In this document: one piece after another, positions 8,875-18,499 of the stretch
Layout of the letters: every line of letters starts with the position of its first letter
Position numbering within the stretch: the first letter of the stretch is position 1
Assembly: GCF_000337415.1 (NCBI RefSeq)
Contig: NZ_AOJD01000038.1
Location: 1 to 64,000 of the forward strand
Origin: Halorubrum tebenquichense DSM 14210
GTDB lineage: Archaea; Halobacteriota; Halobacteria; Halobacteriales; Haloferacaceae
Length of the DNA stretch: 64,000 nt
Direction: 5' to 3'
Translations under genes and position numbers: made by a program
Notes under the pieces: model-generated
Told to the model about the DNA's origin: nothing
Database searches by the model: none
Seen by the model: the letters and a program-made list of their open reading frames with translations, nothing else

Positions 8875-10104
8875 ATGGGAACACAAGGTCCGCGCGGCGA
8901 GCCCGCCGAACTGGAGGAGCTGCTGGAGGAGATCCCGGACGGGGTCTGGCAGTACCTCGCGCTCGGCGTCGCGGTGCTCGTCGGCGTCGCCCTCCTCGGT
9001 CAGAGCCTCGTCTACGGCGTCGCGGCGCTCGCGGTGCTGCTGGCGGCCGTCACGGTCGTCAGCGCCGTCGAGATCGTCGACGCCTACGACAAGGAGGCGC
9101 TCACCGTCTTCGGCGAGTACCGGGAACTCCTCCAGCCCGGCGTCCACCTCATCCCGCCGTTCGTCTCCCGGACGTACGCGTTCGACATGCGGACCCAGAC
9201 GATCGACGTGCCGAGCCAGTCCGCGATCACGCGCGACAACTCACCGGTGACCGCGGACGCGGTCGTCTACATCAAGGTGATGGACGCCAAGAAGGCGTTC
9301 CTCGAAGTGGACGACTACAAGAACGCCGTCTCGAACCTCGCGCAGACCACCCTCCGCGCAGTCATCGGCGACATGGAGCTCGACGACACGCTCTCGCAGC
9401 GGGAGCTGATCAACGACCGGATCAACGAGGAGTTAGACGAGCCGACAGACGAGTGGGGGATCCGCGTCGAGGCCGTCGAGGTCCGCGAGGTGAGCCCCTC
9501 CCAGGAGGTCCAGCGCGCGATGGAGCAACAGACCGGCGCGGAGCGCCGCCGCCGCGCGATGATCCTCGAAGCGCAGGGGGAACGCCGCTCCGCGGTCGAG
9601 CAGGCGGAGGGGGACAAGCAGTCCAACATCATCCGCGCGCAGGGCGAGAAGCAGTCACAGATCCTCGAAGCGCAGGGTGACGCCATCTCGACCGTGTTGC
9701 GGGCTCGCTCCGCCGAGTCGATGGGCGAGCGCGCCATCATCGAGCGCGGCATGGAGACCCTCGAAGAGATCGGCAAGGGCGAGTCCACGACCTTCGTCCT
9801 GCCGCAGGAACTCACCAGCCTCGTCGGGCGCTACGGCAAGGCGCTCTCCGGCTCCGACGTCCAGCAGATGGAGGGGTTAGAGGGCAAGGAGTTCGACGAG
9901 GAGACGGAGAAGCTGCTCGGCCTGGAGGACATCGAGAGCGCGCTCGAACAGCTCGACACCGTGGCCGACAGCGACCTGCGGACCGACGAGACCCGGGACT
10001 CGGACACCGCCCGCGACGTCGACCTCGCTCGGCAGGCGGACGAGGAGCGGGAGGCCGACCGCGACATCGAACTGGAGGCCGAGAGCGAGCGGCCGGGGGA
10101 CTGA
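8875..10104 (+). CDS. SPFH/Band 7 membrane scaffold protein
   Basis: This 409-residue stomatin/prohibitin-like protein has two adjoining hydrophobic segments at about residues 25-63, then a Band 7 domain (ALTVFGEYRELLQPGVHLIP, RTQTIDVPSQ, GIRVEAVEVREVSP). A long helical region follows with repeated A-Q-G-E/D blocks (EAQGERR, RAQGEKQ, EAQGDAI) that typically drive oligomerisation. The last 60 residues are a highly acidic, arginine-spaced tail. Such proteins form membrane microdomains and often work with an NfeD partner or a protease, but neither is adjacent here. Start ATG 8875. Confidence 0.92.
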   Translation: MGTQGPRGEPAELEELLEEIPDGVWQYLALGVAVLVGVALLGQSLVYGVAALAVLLAAVTVVSAVEIVDAYDKEALTVFGEYRELLQPGVHLIPPFVSRTYAFDMRTQTIDVPSQSAITRDNSPVTADAVVYIKVMDAKKAFLEVDDYKNAVSNLAQTTLRAVIGDMELDDTLSQRELINDRINEELDEPTDEWGIRVEAVEVREVSPSQEVQRAMEQQTGAERRRRAMILEAQGERRSAVEQAEGDKQSNIIRAQGEKQSQILEAQGDAISTVLRARSAESMGERAIIERGMETLEEIGKGESTTFVLPQELTSLVGRYGKALSGSDVQQMEGLEGKEFDEETEKLLGLEDIESALEQLDTVADSDLRTDETRDSDTARDVDLARQADEEREADRDIELEAESERPGD

Positions 10105-10155
10105 TCGCCGGCCCGCGACGGTGGCGGCTCGGGACGGGAGACGGGGAGACTCGAT

Positions 10156-10749
10156 TCAGGGCCGCCAGCGGTCGGGGTCGACCGCCCAGAGGAGGCCGAC
10201 GGCGGCCGCGCCGCCGACGCCGCCGGTGACCAGCGAGAGTGGGTGAGAGGCCCCAACCGCCACCGCGGCGAGGAGCAGGATCGACCCCGCGAGTAGCGCC
10301 GGCGTGTCCTCGGTGACCGTCGCCTGAACCACCGGCGCGACGGCGCTACCGACGACCGCGCCGGCGACGTGGAGAGCGGGCAGTTCGGAGAGGAGCGCCG
10401 CCTGTGCCGCTGGGTTCGTCGCTGTTTCGGGAACCGATGCGGGCGCGAGGAAGAGACCGACGCCGAACGCGAACGCGGCCACGGTACTGAGCGCAGGCGC
10501 GACCAGCGCGGCGCGGGCGGAGGCGTCGGTGCCGCCCGCGGCGGCCGTACCGCCGACGAGCAGGACCGAACCGGCCGCGAGGAGCGCGGGAGTGGCGAGC
10601 GACGAGACGGGCGAGGGGGTGACGAACGCGATTCCGTCAGGCGCGGACGAGGAGGGGACGAAGCCGGAGGAGACCGTTCCGGCGAGACCAAGCGCGCCGA
10701 CGCCGACGACGAGGAGGGCCGGACCGAGGAGTCGACTGCGGAGTGACAT
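10156..10749 (-). CDS. Multi-pass membrane protein, unknown
   Basis: This protein of 197 residues has five or six hydrophobic stretches rich in Ala, Val, Gly and Leu, separated by short loops, and ends in AVDPDRWRP. ATG 10749 gives a membrane helix right at the N-terminus (SLRSRLLGPALLVVGVGALG). I do not recognise the family and no catalytic motif is visible. It lies just downstream of the lipoprotein gene at 10823 on the same strand with a 73-bp gap, so they may be co-transcribed. Confidence 0.7.
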   Translation of the reverse strand: MSLRSRLLGPALLVVGVGALGLAGTVSSGFVPSSSAPDGIAFVTPSPVSSLATPALLAAGSVLLVGGTAAAGGTDASARAALVAPALSTVAAFAFGVGLFLAPASVPETATNPAAQAALLSELPALHVAGAVVGSAVAPVVQATVTEDTPALLAGSILLLAAVAVGASHPLSLVTGGVGGAAAVGLLWAVDPDRWRP

Positions 10750-10822
10750 GGAGGGTCGAACGCGACGCGGCCACAAAACGATCGCGGGACGGAGTCGTGG
10801 TCGGAGTCCCGACCCCCGAGCC

Positions 10823-11353
10823 TCACACCGTGATTCCGGCGCGCCCGTCACCGATGACGACGATCACCCGCTCGGGGGGCCCGCGCTCGTCGGTGAGCCG
10901 CAACAGCAGCGTCTTGACGACCGGCTCGTCGGTCTCGACCTCGCCGCGGACGCCCCCTTGGTCGATCGCGATCCGGAGGGAGTGGTCGCCGGTGCGGCTG
11001 ATCCCGCCGAGGCGGAGTTGGACTTCCGGGACCGTGAGCCGCTGGGCGATCACGAGGATCGCGTCGCCGCCGCCGCCGACGAACTCCGTGCGGTCGACGA
11101 ACTCGCGGGACTCGGTCGCGTCGGGTTTGAGCGCGCTCCGGGCCGCGGCGGCGGACCGGAAGGAGGCGGCGTGTGTCAACAGTCCCTCGGGCCGGGCGAG
11201 GACGCTCTGGCTGTCGACCATCGGGTTGCCGTCGACGTACCGGCTCCGCACGCCGAGGTCGCGGGGGGTGGAGGCGGCGACGTCGTGGAGGCGGTCGACG
11301 CACCCGGCAGTGGCGACGGCGAGCGCCCCGGAGACCACTGCGCGGCGGTACAT
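10823..11353 (-). CDS. Predicted lipoprotein, unknown function
   Basis: This protein of 176 residues starts MYRRAVVSGALAVATAGC, a short lipoprotein signal with the lipidated cysteine at position 18. The mature part is about 158 residues of mixed strand and helix (REFVDRTEF, AILVIAQRLTVPEVQLRLGG, RVIVVIGDG). No enzyme motif is recognised. The alternative start at 11395 adds a stretch that would bury the signal peptide, so ATG 11353 is preferred. It is probably anchored to the outer face of the membrane. Confidence 0.72.
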   Translation of the reverse strand: MYRRAVVSGALAVATAGCVDRLHDVAASTPRDLGVRSRYVDGNPMVDSQSVLARPEGLLTHAASFRSAAAARSALKPDATESREFVDRTEFVGGGGDAILVIAQRLTVPEVQLRLGGISRTGDHSLRIAIDQGGVRGEVETDEPVVKTLLLRLTDERGPPERVIVVIGDGRAGITV

Positions 11354-11426
11354 ATCCCCGATTGTGACGCACCGAGGTAAAAACCCCGCCGTCACGGTGA
11401 CGCGGACTGAGAATCGGGCGCTACCT

Positions 11427-11473
11427 GTCTATCGCCGGTGCCGGATCCTCACTCGTCTATCGCCGGTGCCGGA
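11427..11473. repeat. 19-bp direct repeat at the uvrB stop
   Basis: GTCTATCGCCGGTGCCGGA occurs at 11427-11445 and again at 11455-11473, with a 28-bp period. The second copy encodes the last residues of uvrB (APAIDE region) and the first lies just past the stop. It looks like a small tandem duplication of the gene end. Confidence 0.85.
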
Positions 11474-13530
11474 ACGCCGTCGTCGTCCGCGTCGATCTCG
11501 AAGGCGCGCCGCAGCTCCGCGATCCGGTCGCGGATGTCGGCCGCCAACTCGAACTCTAAGTTGCTCGCGGCCTCGTCCATCCGGTCTTCGAGCGCCTCGA
11601 TCTGCGCTTTCGCCTCGTCTTCGCTCTCCACGTCGCCGACGCTCACGTTCGAGGTGTCCGTCTTCGACCCCGGGAGGTTCGTCTCGCTGACCGGCTTGTC
11701 GATGGTGGTCGCCTCGTAGCCGTGCTCCTCGTTGTATTCGAGCTGGATCTCGCGGCGGCGCTGGGTCTCGTCGATCGCCGCCCGCATCGAGTCGGTCATA
11801 TCGTCGGCGTAGAGGACGACCTCGCCGTTGACGTTGCGCGCGGCCCGCCCCATCGTCTGGACGAGGGTGGTCGTGGAGCGCAGGAACCCCTCCTGGTCGG
11901 CGTCGAGGATGGCGACGAGACTCACCTCGGGGATGTCGAGCCCCTCGCGGAGGAGGTTAATTCCGACGAGCACGTCGATGTTGCCGAGCCGGAGGTCGCG
12001 GATGATCTCGTGGCGTTCGAGGGTGTCCGTCTCGTCGTGCATGTACGCCACGTCGACGCCCGCCTCTTCGAGGTACTCGGTGAGGTCCTCGGCCATGCGC
12101 TTGGTGAGGGTGGTGACGAGGACGCGCTCGTCGCGCTCGATGCGGTCGTCGACCCGCTCTAAGAGGTCGTCGACCTGCCCCGTCGCGCCCGTCACCTCCA
12201 CCTTCGGGTCGACGAGGTGGGTCGGGCGGACGATCTGTTCGACGATCCGGTCGGAGGTCTCGCGCTCGTAGTCGCTCGGCGTCGCCGACACGTAGAGGGT
12301 GCGGTCCGTCTTCTCCTCGAACTCCTCGAACGTCAGGGGGCGGTTGTCGTAGGCGGTCGGGAGCCGGAACCCGTTCTCGACCAGCGAGTCCTTGCGCGAC
12401 TTGTCGCCCTCGTACTGGCCTTTGATCTGCGGGATCGTCTGGTGGGACTCGTCGACGACGGTGAGGAAGTCGTCGGGGAAGTAGTCGAGTAAGGTGTACG
12501 GCGCGTCGCCCGACTCGCGGTCGTCCATGTGGACCGAGTAGTTCTCGATCCCCGAGCAGTAGCCCGCCTCCCGGAGCATCTCCAGATCGAAGGTGGTCCG
12601 CTCCTCGATGCGCTGGGCGGCCACGAGGTCGCCCTGCCGCTCGAAGTAGCTGACGCGCTTCTCCATCAGGTCCTCGATCTCCGCGACCGCCTGTTCGAGC
12701 TTGTCGTCCGGGATCGAGTAGTGCTCCGCCGGGTGGAGCATGACGGCGGGCTCCTCCGAGACGACCTCGCCGTGCATCGGGTCGACCTTCAGCATGCGGT
12801 CGATCTCCTCGCCCCACAGCTCGACGCGCACCGCGTAGCGCCCGTACATCGGGTAGATCTCGACGGTGTCCCCCCGGACGCGGAACGTGCCCTGCGTGAA
12901 GTCCACGTCGTTTCGCTCGTAGTTCAGGTCGACGAGGCGGGTGAGCAGCTCCTCGCGGCCGACCGCCTCGCCGACTTCGAGCCGGAGCGCCATGTCCCGG
13001 TAGTTCCCGGGGTCCCCGAGCCCGTAGATGGCGGAGACGCTTGCGACCACGATCACGTCGTCCCGGGTGAGCAGCGAGCGCGTCGCGGAGTGGCGGAGGC
13101 GGTCGATCTCCTCGTTTATCGACATCTCCTTGTCGATGAACGTGTCCGTCTGCTCGACGTACGCCTCCGGCTGGTAGTAGTCGTAGTAGGAGACGAAGTA
13201 CTCCACCGCGTTGTCGGGGAACAGCTCGCGGAACTCCTCGTACAGCTGGGCCGCGAGCGTCTTGTTGTGGGCCAAGACGAGGGTGGGCTGATCGAGTTCC
13301 TCGGCGACCCACGAGACCGTGTTCGTCTTCCCGGACCCGGTGACGCCGAGCAGCGTCTGTTTGTCCGCGCCCGACTCGAACCCCTCGACCAGCTGCTCGA
13401 TCGCCTCCGGCTGGTCGCCCGCGGGCTCGAACGGGGCGTCGACGCGGAGGGGGCGGTCGACGGTCGGGCGGTCCTCCGAGAGGGGGGAGTCGGCGTCGCT
13501 CACGATACGCGTCGTTGGCGGCCGAGACAC
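11449..13530 (-). CDS. uvrB: Excinuclease ABC subunit B
   Basis: UvrB, 693 residues, is the damage-verifying helicase of nucleotide excision repair. It receives DNA from UvrA and recruits UvrC. The Walker A is GVTGSGKT at residues 62-69, the beta-hairpin region is [11 protein letters not shown], helicase motifs include [29 protein letters not shown] and QTMGRAARN, and the C-terminal UVR motif ([20 protein letters not shown]) is present. Length is normal with a 30-residue haloarchaeal N-terminal extension. uvrA is also in this window at 44056. UvrABC is one of the bacterial-type repair systems haloarchaea carry. Confidence 0.97.
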   Translation of the reverse strand: MSRPPTTRIVSDADSPLSEDRPTVDRPLRVDAPFEPAGDQPEAIEQLVEGFESGADKQTLLGVTGSGKTNTVSWVAEELDQPTLVLAHNKTLAAQLYEEFRELFPDNAVEYFVSYYDYYQPEAYVEQTDTFIDKEMSINEEIDRLRHSATRSLLTRDDVIVVASVSAIYGLGDPGNYRDMALRLEVGEAVGREELLTRLVDLNYERNDVDFTQGTFRVRGDTVEIYPMYGRYAVRVELWGEEIDRMLKVDPMHGEVVSEEPAVMLHPAEHYSIPDDKLEQAVAEIEDLMEKRVSYFERQGDLVAAQRIEERTTFDLEMLREAGYCSGIENYSVHMDDRESGDAPYTLLDYFPDDFLTVVDESHQTIPQIKGQYEGDKSRKDSLVENGFRLPTAYDNRPLTFEEFEEKTDRTLYVSATPSDYERETSDRIVEQIVRPTHLVDPKVEVTGATGQVDDLLERVDDRIERDERVLVTTLTKRMAEDLTEYLEEAGVDVAYMHDETDTLERHEIIRDLRLGNIDVLVGINLLREGLDIPEVSLVAILDADQEGFLRSTTTLVQTMGRAARNVNGEVVLYADDMTDSMRAAIDETQRRREIQLEYNEEHGYEATTIDKPVSETNLPGSKTDTSNVSVGDVESEDEAKAQIEALEDRMDEAASNLEFELAADIRDRIAELRRAFEIDADDDGVPAPAIDE

Positions 13531-13570
13531 TTGAGCGACGCGGCGCGCGGTTCGTCGGGGACCGCGGTGG

Positions 13571-13798
13571 TCAGTCGCGTTCCGTTCCCCGCCGTCGGCG
13601 AGGGTCGACGAGGATCGCGATCGAACCGAGGAGCGCCAGCGTCGTTCCGGCGACGCCGAACGCGTGGTACGGGTTCGCGAGGTCCGCGATCGGTAGCATC
13701 ATCGCCAGCGTGAACGCGGACCCGAGCAGACAGATCACCGTCGCCCGCGGGTCGGGATCGTAGTAGTCGCCGAGGCGGGAGCGGAGGGCGTTCGTCAC
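13571..13798 (-). CDS. Small two-helix membrane protein
   Basis: This protein of 75 residues starts at GTG 13798. It has an N-terminal [13 protein letters not shown] segment and two hydrophobic helices at about residues 20-37 and 43-63, and ends in basic RRRRGTERD. The ATG at 13906 would extend into the opposing gene's promoter and adds cysteine-rich, non-acidic sequence, so the shorter form is preferred. I do not recognise the family. It is divergent from the membrane protein at 13891. Confidence 0.6.
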   Translation of the reverse strand: MTNALRSRLGDYYDPDPRATVICLLGSAFTLAMMLPIADLANPYHAFGVAGTTLALLGSIAILVDPRRRRGTERD

Positions 13799-13890
13799 GC
13801 AGTGGTGTCTCGGAGCGCGAGTGTATGTCTTGGGGTCGACCGCGCCGTCAGCGGAAAGTACCTGCCCTCGCCGGACCGACCGGCCGCAGC

Positions 13891-14307
13891 ATGAGAAGAC
13901 TGACAACTGGTCCGGTGGAACGTCCGGGTGTGTTCCCCGCCCTCACGCCCGCCGTCGCGTTCGGTGCGGCCCTCGTGGTGTTCGTCTGGGCCGCGATGGG
14001 TGCGTGGGTGAACTTCGACGCTCGCGCTCGCGGCAGCCGCCGCCCCGCGATCTGGGGCGTGTTCGCGCCGCTTTCGGGGATCGTGCTGTGCTACTACCTC
14101 CTGTGGTGGCGTCGCGGGCGGTCGCGCGAGTGGCCGCCGGGACGGGCGGAACGGGCCGCGGCGGTCGTCGTCGTCGCCGGACTCGGAGGACTGATCGTCG
14201 GCATCCTCGTCTCGCCGCCCGACCCGGCTTCACAGCTGACCACGTGGCCGGTCGCGGTCGCCGGCTGTCTCCCCGTCGCGTACTGGGCGGTGAGACGAGG
14301 CGTGTGA
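13891..14307 (+). CDS. Membrane protein, unknown
   Basis: This protein of 138 residues starts at ATG 13891 and has about four hydrophobic segments (near 18-40, 48-68, 85-105 and 118-134). Conserved-looking features are WVNFDARARGSRRPAIW and the CYYLLWWRRGRSREWPPG turn. This arrangement (zinc-less, four helices, WxxYR-like loops) is common in uncharacterised haloarchaeal membrane proteins. No function is inferred. Confidence 0.6.
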   Translation: MRRLTTGPVERPGVFPALTPAVAFGAALVVFVWAAMGAWVNFDARARGSRRPAIWGVFAPLSGIVLCYYLLWWRRGRSREWPPGRAERAAAVVVVAGLGGLIVGILVSPPDPASQLTTWPVAVAGCLPVAYWAVRRGV

Positions 14308-14325
14308 GCCGGCGGGTTCCGCGCG

Positions 14326-14688
14326 TCAGCGCTCGCGGACAGCTTCCGTTTCGGCCGCACCGTCGCTCTCGTCCAGAAGGTGGTCGCGCGCGGTCGATCG
14401 GTCCTCCGTTTCGAGGAGTCGCTCGACTCGCCGCTCGAACTCGTCTTCGGTCAGTTCACCGCGTGCGTAGCGGTCTCGAAGCGACTCCAGCGGGTCCGGT
14501 TCGTCGTCGGTCACGGCCTCGTCTTCCTCGTCGTCGATCCGATCGGCGAGGACGAACGACACCGCGATGGTACCGACGATGAGTCCGGTGAGGACCGCGC
14601 CGGAGATGCTTCCGGACAGGAGGAGGGCACCGACGATCGGGACGGCGATAGCGAGTGAGAGGAGGGCTGCTCCCGTTCCGTCGTCCAT
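14326..14688 (-). CDS. SHOCT-domain membrane protein
   Basis: This protein of 120 residues has two membrane helices near residues 6-24 and 30-48, then an acidic linker and a SHOCT domain ([20 protein letters not shown], then ERRVERLLE). SHOCT is a short helical oligomerisation module often at the C-terminus of small membrane proteins. ATG 14688 is chosen because the upstream extension is not hydrophobic. It is convergent with the membrane protein gene at 13891 and divergent from hisG. Confidence 0.8.
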   Translation of the reverse strand: MDDGTGAALLSLAIAVPIVGALLLSGSISGAVLTGLIVGTIAVSFVLADRIDDEEDEAVTDDEPDPLESLRDRYARGELTEDEFERRVERLLETEDRSTARDHLLDESDGAAETEAVRER

Positions 14689-14748
14689 GCGTACGGACGG
14701 AGCAGCGAGGACGAAAACGTTTCCCCCCGTCCCCGCGACGCTCTCCGT

Positions 14749-15639
14749 ATGCGCATCGCCGTCCCCAACAAGGGCCGCCTGCACGAGCCGACGCTCTCGC
14801 TGTTAGAGCGCGCCGGACTCCACGTCGAGGAGACCGCCGACCGACAGCTGTACGCCGACACCGTCGACGAGGACGTGACGGTGCTGTTCGCGCGGGCGGC
14901 CGACATCCCCGAGTACGTCCGCGACGGCGCGGCCGACCTCGGCGTCACCGGCCTCGATCAGGCCGCCGAGTCGGGCGGCGTCGTCGACGGGGCCGGCGCG
15001 GCCGCGGAGGGGGACCTCGTCGACCTCCTCGATCTGGGGTACGGCTCCTGTCGGCTCGTCCTCGCAGCGCCGGAGGACGGCGACATCGCGGCGGTCGAGG
15101 ACCTGGTCGACAAGACGGTCGCCACCGAGTTTCCGAACGTCACCCGCGACTACCTCGACCGCGTGGGCGTCGACGCCGACGTGGTCACCGTGACGGGCGC
15201 GACGGAGCTGACCCCGCACGTCGACATGGCCGACGCCATCGTCGACATCACCTCGACGGGGACGACCCTGAAGGTGAACCGGCTGGCGGTGATCGACGAC
15301 GTGCTCGACTCCTCGGTGCGGCTGTTCGCGCGCCCGGACGTGGTCGACGACCCGAAGGTCGAGCAGGTGCTGACCGCCTTCGAGTCCGTCCTCGCCGCCG
15401 ACGGCCGCCGCTACCTGATGATGAACGCCCCGAAGGCGCGGCTCGACGAGGTGAAGGACGTGATCCCCGGGCTGGGCGGCCCGACCGTGATGAACGTCGA
15501 GGCCGACGCGGACGGCAACGGGATGGTCGCGGTCCACGCGGTCGTCGACGAGCGCGACGTGTTCGAGACCATCTCGGAGCTGCGGTCCGTCGGCGCGACC
15601 GGCATCCTCGTCACCGAGATCGAGCGGCTCGTGGAGTGA
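14749..15639 (+). CDS. hisG: ATP phosphoribosyltransferase, long form
   Basis: HisG catalyses the first step of histidine synthesis, joining ATP and PRPP. At 296 residues it is the long, allosterically regulated form. The catalytic part has [11 protein letters not shown], the PRPP-binding area ([13 protein letters not shown]) and DLGVTGLD. The C-terminal PII-like regulatory domain follows ([40 protein letters not shown]). The long form needs no HisZ partner. hisB and hisA lie far away in this window (58.3 and 59.3 kb), so the pathway is scattered. Confidence 0.96.
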   Translation: MRIAVPNKGRLHEPTLSLLERAGLHVEETADRQLYADTVDEDVTVLFARAADIPEYVRDGAADLGVTGLDQAAESGGVVDGAGAAAEGDLVDLLDLGYGSCRLVLAAPEDGDIAAVEDLVDKTVATEFPNVTRDYLDRVGVDADVVTVTGATELTPHVDMADAIVDITSTGTTLKVNRLAVIDDVLDSSVRLFARPDVVDDPKVEQVLTAFESVLAADGRRYLMMNAPKARLDEVKDVIPGLGGPTVMNVEADADGNGMVAVHAVVDERDVFETISELRSVGATGILVTEIERLVE

Positions 15640-15648
15640 CTCGGCGGG

Positions 15649-15906
15649 TCACTCGTCGCCGTCACCGTCGATCAGGCGCTCCTTCTCGGCGCGCGACAGC
15701 GACTTGATCGCGTACTCCCGCGACATCGCCGCCGACTTCGAGTCGAACGACTCGACGTGCCGCAGCGTGACGGGGGTCCGGCCGCGGGTGTACTTCGCGC
15801 CCTCCCCGGCGTCGTGTTCGGCGACCCGACGCTCCACGTCGGTCGTGTAGCCGGTGTAGAGGGTGCCGTCCGCGCACTCGATCACGTAGACGTGGTGGTC
15901 GGCCAC
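15649..15906 (-). CDS. GIY-YIG nuclease-superfamily protein
   Basis: This protein of 85 residues is a stand-alone GIY-YIG domain of the YhbQ/UPF0213 type. The paired motifs are [23 protein letters not shown], seen as V-Y-V then Y-T-G, followed by the catalytic Arg and [17 protein letters not shown]. The conserved [20 protein letters not shown] helix follows. These small proteins are structurally nucleases, but their cellular role is poorly known. It is convergent with hisG, 9 bp away. Confidence 0.9.
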   Translation of the reverse strand: MADHHVYVIECADGTLYTGYTTDVERRVAEHDAGEGAKYTRGRTPVTLRHVESFDSKSAAMSREYAIKSLSRAEKERLIDGDGDE

Positions 15907-16033
15907 GGGCGGCCGTGGGACCGCGAGGGCAAAGTGCGTGCGGATGTGCGCGGGCGCTCGGACGTGCCCGAACCGTCGGTGAGACGGCGCTGCCGCTCTC
16001 CGTGCGCTCGGTCTCCGATCGGCGTTTCGCCGG

Positions 16034-16186
16034 TCAGTCCCCGGTTTGAGTCCGCTCGCGAGACACCTCTGCGATGCCCGCGTTGGCGGAGCACTTCGGG
16101 CACGCGTTCAGGTCGCCGTGCTCGTCCGCGAAGACGCGAGCGAAGCGGTCCGAGACGTGCGACCCGCAGTGGTCACAGCGTGGCAT
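16034..16186 (-). CDS. Small zinc-ribbon protein
   Basis: This protein of 50 residues is too short to be found by usual length cut-offs. It has two CxxC pairs ([19 protein letters not shown] and [12 protein letters not shown]) that should bind one zinc ion, with the compact form of the many haloarchaeal mini zinc-finger proteins. ATG 16186 follows an AT-rich GGGTATTTG box about 45 bp upstream. Third-base GC is high in this frame. It may act in nucleic-acid or protein binding, but no function is known to me. Confidence 0.75.
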   Translation of the reverse strand: MPRCDHCGSHVSDRFARVFADEHGDLNACPKCSANAGIAEVSRERTQTGD

Positions 16187-16357
16187 GTGATACCGACGTT
16201 CGTCGGTAACATCCTTACGGACTGGACGAACAAATACCCTTTCTCGACCCCGCCGACTTCCGGTATTCGCGCGTTTAATGTGATCCGGTACCGGCGGCCT
16301 CCGAGGGGCCGATCGAAGCCGTCGACGGGGGTCGTCGGCCGCCGAGGACGGGGGCGC

Positions 16358-17146
16358 TCACGGGGCGCGCGCCGCGTCGACGGCGCGGGCGATCAGGCCG
16401 GCCTGCGCGCCAGCGACGAACCCGGCGTCGACGTTGACGGTCGTGAGCACGGAACACGACTGGAGCGCGCCCTCCAGCGCCGCGACCCCCTCGCCGCCGA
16501 CCCCGTAGCCGGTCGAGACCGGGAGGGCGATCACGGGGGCGTCGACGAGGCCGGCGACGACCGTCGGGAGCGCCCCCTCGCGGCCCGCCGCGACGACGAC
16601 GGCGTCGGCCTCGCGGATCCGGTCGGCCTGATCCAATATCCGGTCGAGGTTGGCGACGCCGACGTCGTCGACCCGGTCAACCGTCGCGCCGACCTCGCGG
16701 GCGACGACCGCCGCCTCGCCGGCGACCGGCGCGTCGGCGGTGCCGGCGGCCACGACCGCGACCGTCGCGTCCAGCGACGGCGGCTCGAAGTCGGCGGCGT
16801 GCGCGACGACGGTCCCCGTCCGGTCGTCGCGGTCGACCGTCGCGGACGCGTCGCCGTCCGCAGTCGACCCCTCCGGGCCGCCGACCGCGGACGCGACGGC
16901 CGCCGCGGTCGCCTCGTCCGCGCGGGTCACCAGCGCCCGGCCGGTGGTGTCGAGCGCGGTCGTCGCCAGCGCGGCGACCTCCGCCGGCGTCTTCCCCTCC
17001 GCGAGGATCGCCTCCGGGATCCCGCGCCGTCGCTCGCGGTCGGCGTCGAACCGCCCCGCGTCCGTGGTCGCGTAGCCCGCGAGCCGGGACTCCGCCTCCT
17101 CGACGCCGATCTCGCCCGCTTCGAGCGCCGCTAACGTCTCTCGCAT
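16358..17146 (-). CDS. larB: Nickel-pincer cofactor biosynthesis protein LarB
   Basis: This protein of 262 residues matches LarB, a homologue of the AIR carboxylase PurE that carboxylates and hydrolyses nicotinic acid adenine dinucleotide in pincer-cofactor synthesis. The N-terminal ERRRGIPEAILAEGKTPAEV is diagnostic. The PurE-like domain has VVAAGTADAPVAGEAAVVA, DAVVVAAGREGALPTVVAGL, the substrate loop ALPVSTGYG and NVDAGFVAGAQAGL. larE lies at 50425 in this window. No larC was seen, so completion of the cofactor depends on genes elsewhere. Confidence 0.93.
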   Translation of the reverse strand: MRETLAALEAGEIGVEEAESRLAGYATTDAGRFDADRERRRGIPEAILAEGKTPAEVAALATTALDTTGRALVTRADEATAAAVASAVGGPEGSTADGDASATVDRDDRTGTVVAHAADFEPPSLDATVAVVAAGTADAPVAGEAAVVAREVGATVDRVDDVGVANLDRILDQADRIREADAVVVAAGREGALPTVVAGLVDAPVIALPVSTGYGVGGEGVAALEGALQSCSVLTTVNVDAGFVAGAQAGLIARAVDAARAP

Positions 17147-17314
17147 GAGCGACCGTGGGGGACGGGCCCGGTCGAACCTGTCGGTTCGGCGTCCGTCGCT
17201 CCAGCGGCACCGGCCGGGCGCGAGCCGCGCACGCGAGGCGAGGGAAGCGGGTTCGCGACCGATTCCGCCGGGTTCGAATCGCGTTCGCGTCGGTGGGGAG
17301 ACACGAATCTCACA

Positions 17315-17398
17315 AGATTTATAAGTGATTGTGCTCGCAACCCCCCGTGAACCGGCGGCACGGCGTCCCTCGCGGTCGAATTCAGGAACTCTTATTAA
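17315..17398 (+). promoter_or_regulatory. TATA boxes upstream of the histone-fold gene
   Basis: TTTATAAG at 17318-17325 and CTTATTAA at 17391-17398 stand out in GC-rich DNA. The second is 25-32 bp upstream of the ATG at 17423, the right distance for a leaderless transcript. The first resembles the TTTATAAGTGAT boxes of the repeat at 40.2 kb. Confidence 0.6.
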
Positions 17399-17422
17399 CC
17401 ATCACCGGGTAGGCCCGACCGC

Positions 17423-17590
17423 ATGGCAGACCTTATTGTCAAAGCGGCCGTCAAGGAAGCCCTGGACGACAAGAACGTCGCTTCGGACTTCTACGACGCG
17501 CTGGACGACGAAGTGGACGAGCTGCTCGAAGACGCCGCGCGCCGCGCCGAGGCCAACGACCGGAAGACGGTCCAGCCTCGCGACCTCTAA
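17423..17590 (+). CDS. DUF1931-type histone-fold protein
   Basis: This protein of 55 residues begins MADLIVKAAVKEALDDKNVA and ends RRAEANDRKTVQPRDL. The second half reads like the loop and last helix of a histone fold, and I recognise it as the short haloarchaeal DUF1931 protein. It could help compact DNA or act as a small regulator, but this is inference from the fold. Leaderless expression is suggested by the TATA box 25-32 bp upstream. A T-run just after the stop is a likely terminator, so it forms its own unit. It divides larB and rpiA, which lie on the other strand. Confidence 0.8.
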   Translation: MADLIVKAAVKEALDDKNVASDFYDALDDEVDELLEDAARRAEANDRKTVQPRDL

Positions 17591-17610
17591 GACGGACGCG
17601 CCTTCCGTTC

Positions 17611-17621
17611 TTCATTTTTTG
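17611..17621 (+). terminator. T-rich terminator after the histone-fold gene
   Basis: TTCATTTTTT lies 20 bp past the stop codon in otherwise GC-rich sequence. A run of T on the coding strand is the usual archaeal termination signal. Confidence 0.55.
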
Positions 17622-17674
17622 AGCGACCGTCGACCGGCGAGCGACGCGTCCGTCGGCCGGGGGTCGGACCGCGG

Positions 17675-18400
17675 TCAGCGCCTCGCGACCCGGACGCCCG
17701 ACGCGGTCCCGACGTGGACCTCGTCCGCGAGCCCGACGAAGAGCCCGTGTTCGACGACGCCGGGCGTCGTCGAGAGGGTCGTCGCCAGCGAGGCCGGGTC
17801 GTCGATTTCGCCGAACGAGGCGTCGAACACGAGGTTCCCGTTGTCCGTGACGACCGGGCCGTCCTTCCGTTCCGCGCGCCGCAGGGTCGGCTCGCCCCCG
17901 GCCGCCCGCACCGCCTCGGCGACCGCGGAGCGACCGGCGGGGAGGACCTCCACCGGCACGGACCGGTCGAGGACCGGCGTCTCCTTCGAAGGGTCGGCGA
18001 CGACGAGGAAGCGGTCGGCCGCCGCGTCGACCAGTTTCTCCCGGGCGTGCGCGGCCCCGCCGCCCTTTATCAGCGGGCCGACCGCCGGGTCGTCGCCGCG
18101 GCCGATCGCGACCCGGTCGGCTCCGTCGATCGCGACGTCGATCCCCGGCCCGTCGGGACCGACCGCCTCGGGCAGGCCGAGGCAGGGGACGCCGGCGTCG
18201 CGGGCCAGTTCGCGGCTCGCGAAGGAGGTGGGGACGCCGCGCGCGTCGAGGCCGGCGTCGACCCGGTCGCCGATCCGGCGGATGGCGTGGGCCGCCGTCG
18301 ATCCGGTCCCGAGCCCGACCACGTCGCCGTCGGTCACCGCCTCGGCCGCCGACTCGCCGGCGCGTCGCTTCATCGCGTCGCTCCCGCCGCTCGTCTTCAT
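17675..18400 (-). CDS. rpiA: Ribose-5-phosphate isomerase A
   Basis: RpiA, 241 residues, interconverts ribose 5-phosphate and ribulose 5-phosphate, supplying ribose for PRPP and nucleotides. Motifs seen are VVGLGTGSTAAHAI (phosphate loop), DVAIDGADRV, PLIKGGGAAHAREKLVDAAA with the catalytic Glu region, and VVTDNGNLVFD. Full length for the family. Start ATG 18400; the internal ATG nine codons later is also possible. Confidence 0.95.
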   Translation of the reverse strand: MKTSGGSDAMKRRAGESAAEAVTDGDVVGLGTGSTAAHAIRRIGDRVDAGLDARGVPTSFASRELARDAGVPCLGLPEAVGPDGPGIDVAIDGADRVAIGRGDDPAVGPLIKGGGAAHAREKLVDAAADRFLVVADPSKETPVLDRSVPVEVLPAGRSAVAEAVRAAGGEPTLRRAERKDGPVVTDNGNLVFDASFGEIDDPASLATTLSTTPGVVEHGLFVGLADEVHVGTASGVRVARR

Positions 18401-18499
18401 GCGACGAGGTGCGGGCGGAGCTATTGAAAAGGCGTCGGCGGTTCGCTCCGACCGCGCGACCGCCGAAATGTATTACTCGCGACGTGATCAGTCGGGAGT

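Noticed and set aside
17270-17290. T-loop-like GGTTCGAATC upstream of the histone-fold gene
   Set aside because: No T-stem, anticodon arm or acceptor stem can be paired around it, so it is not a tRNA.
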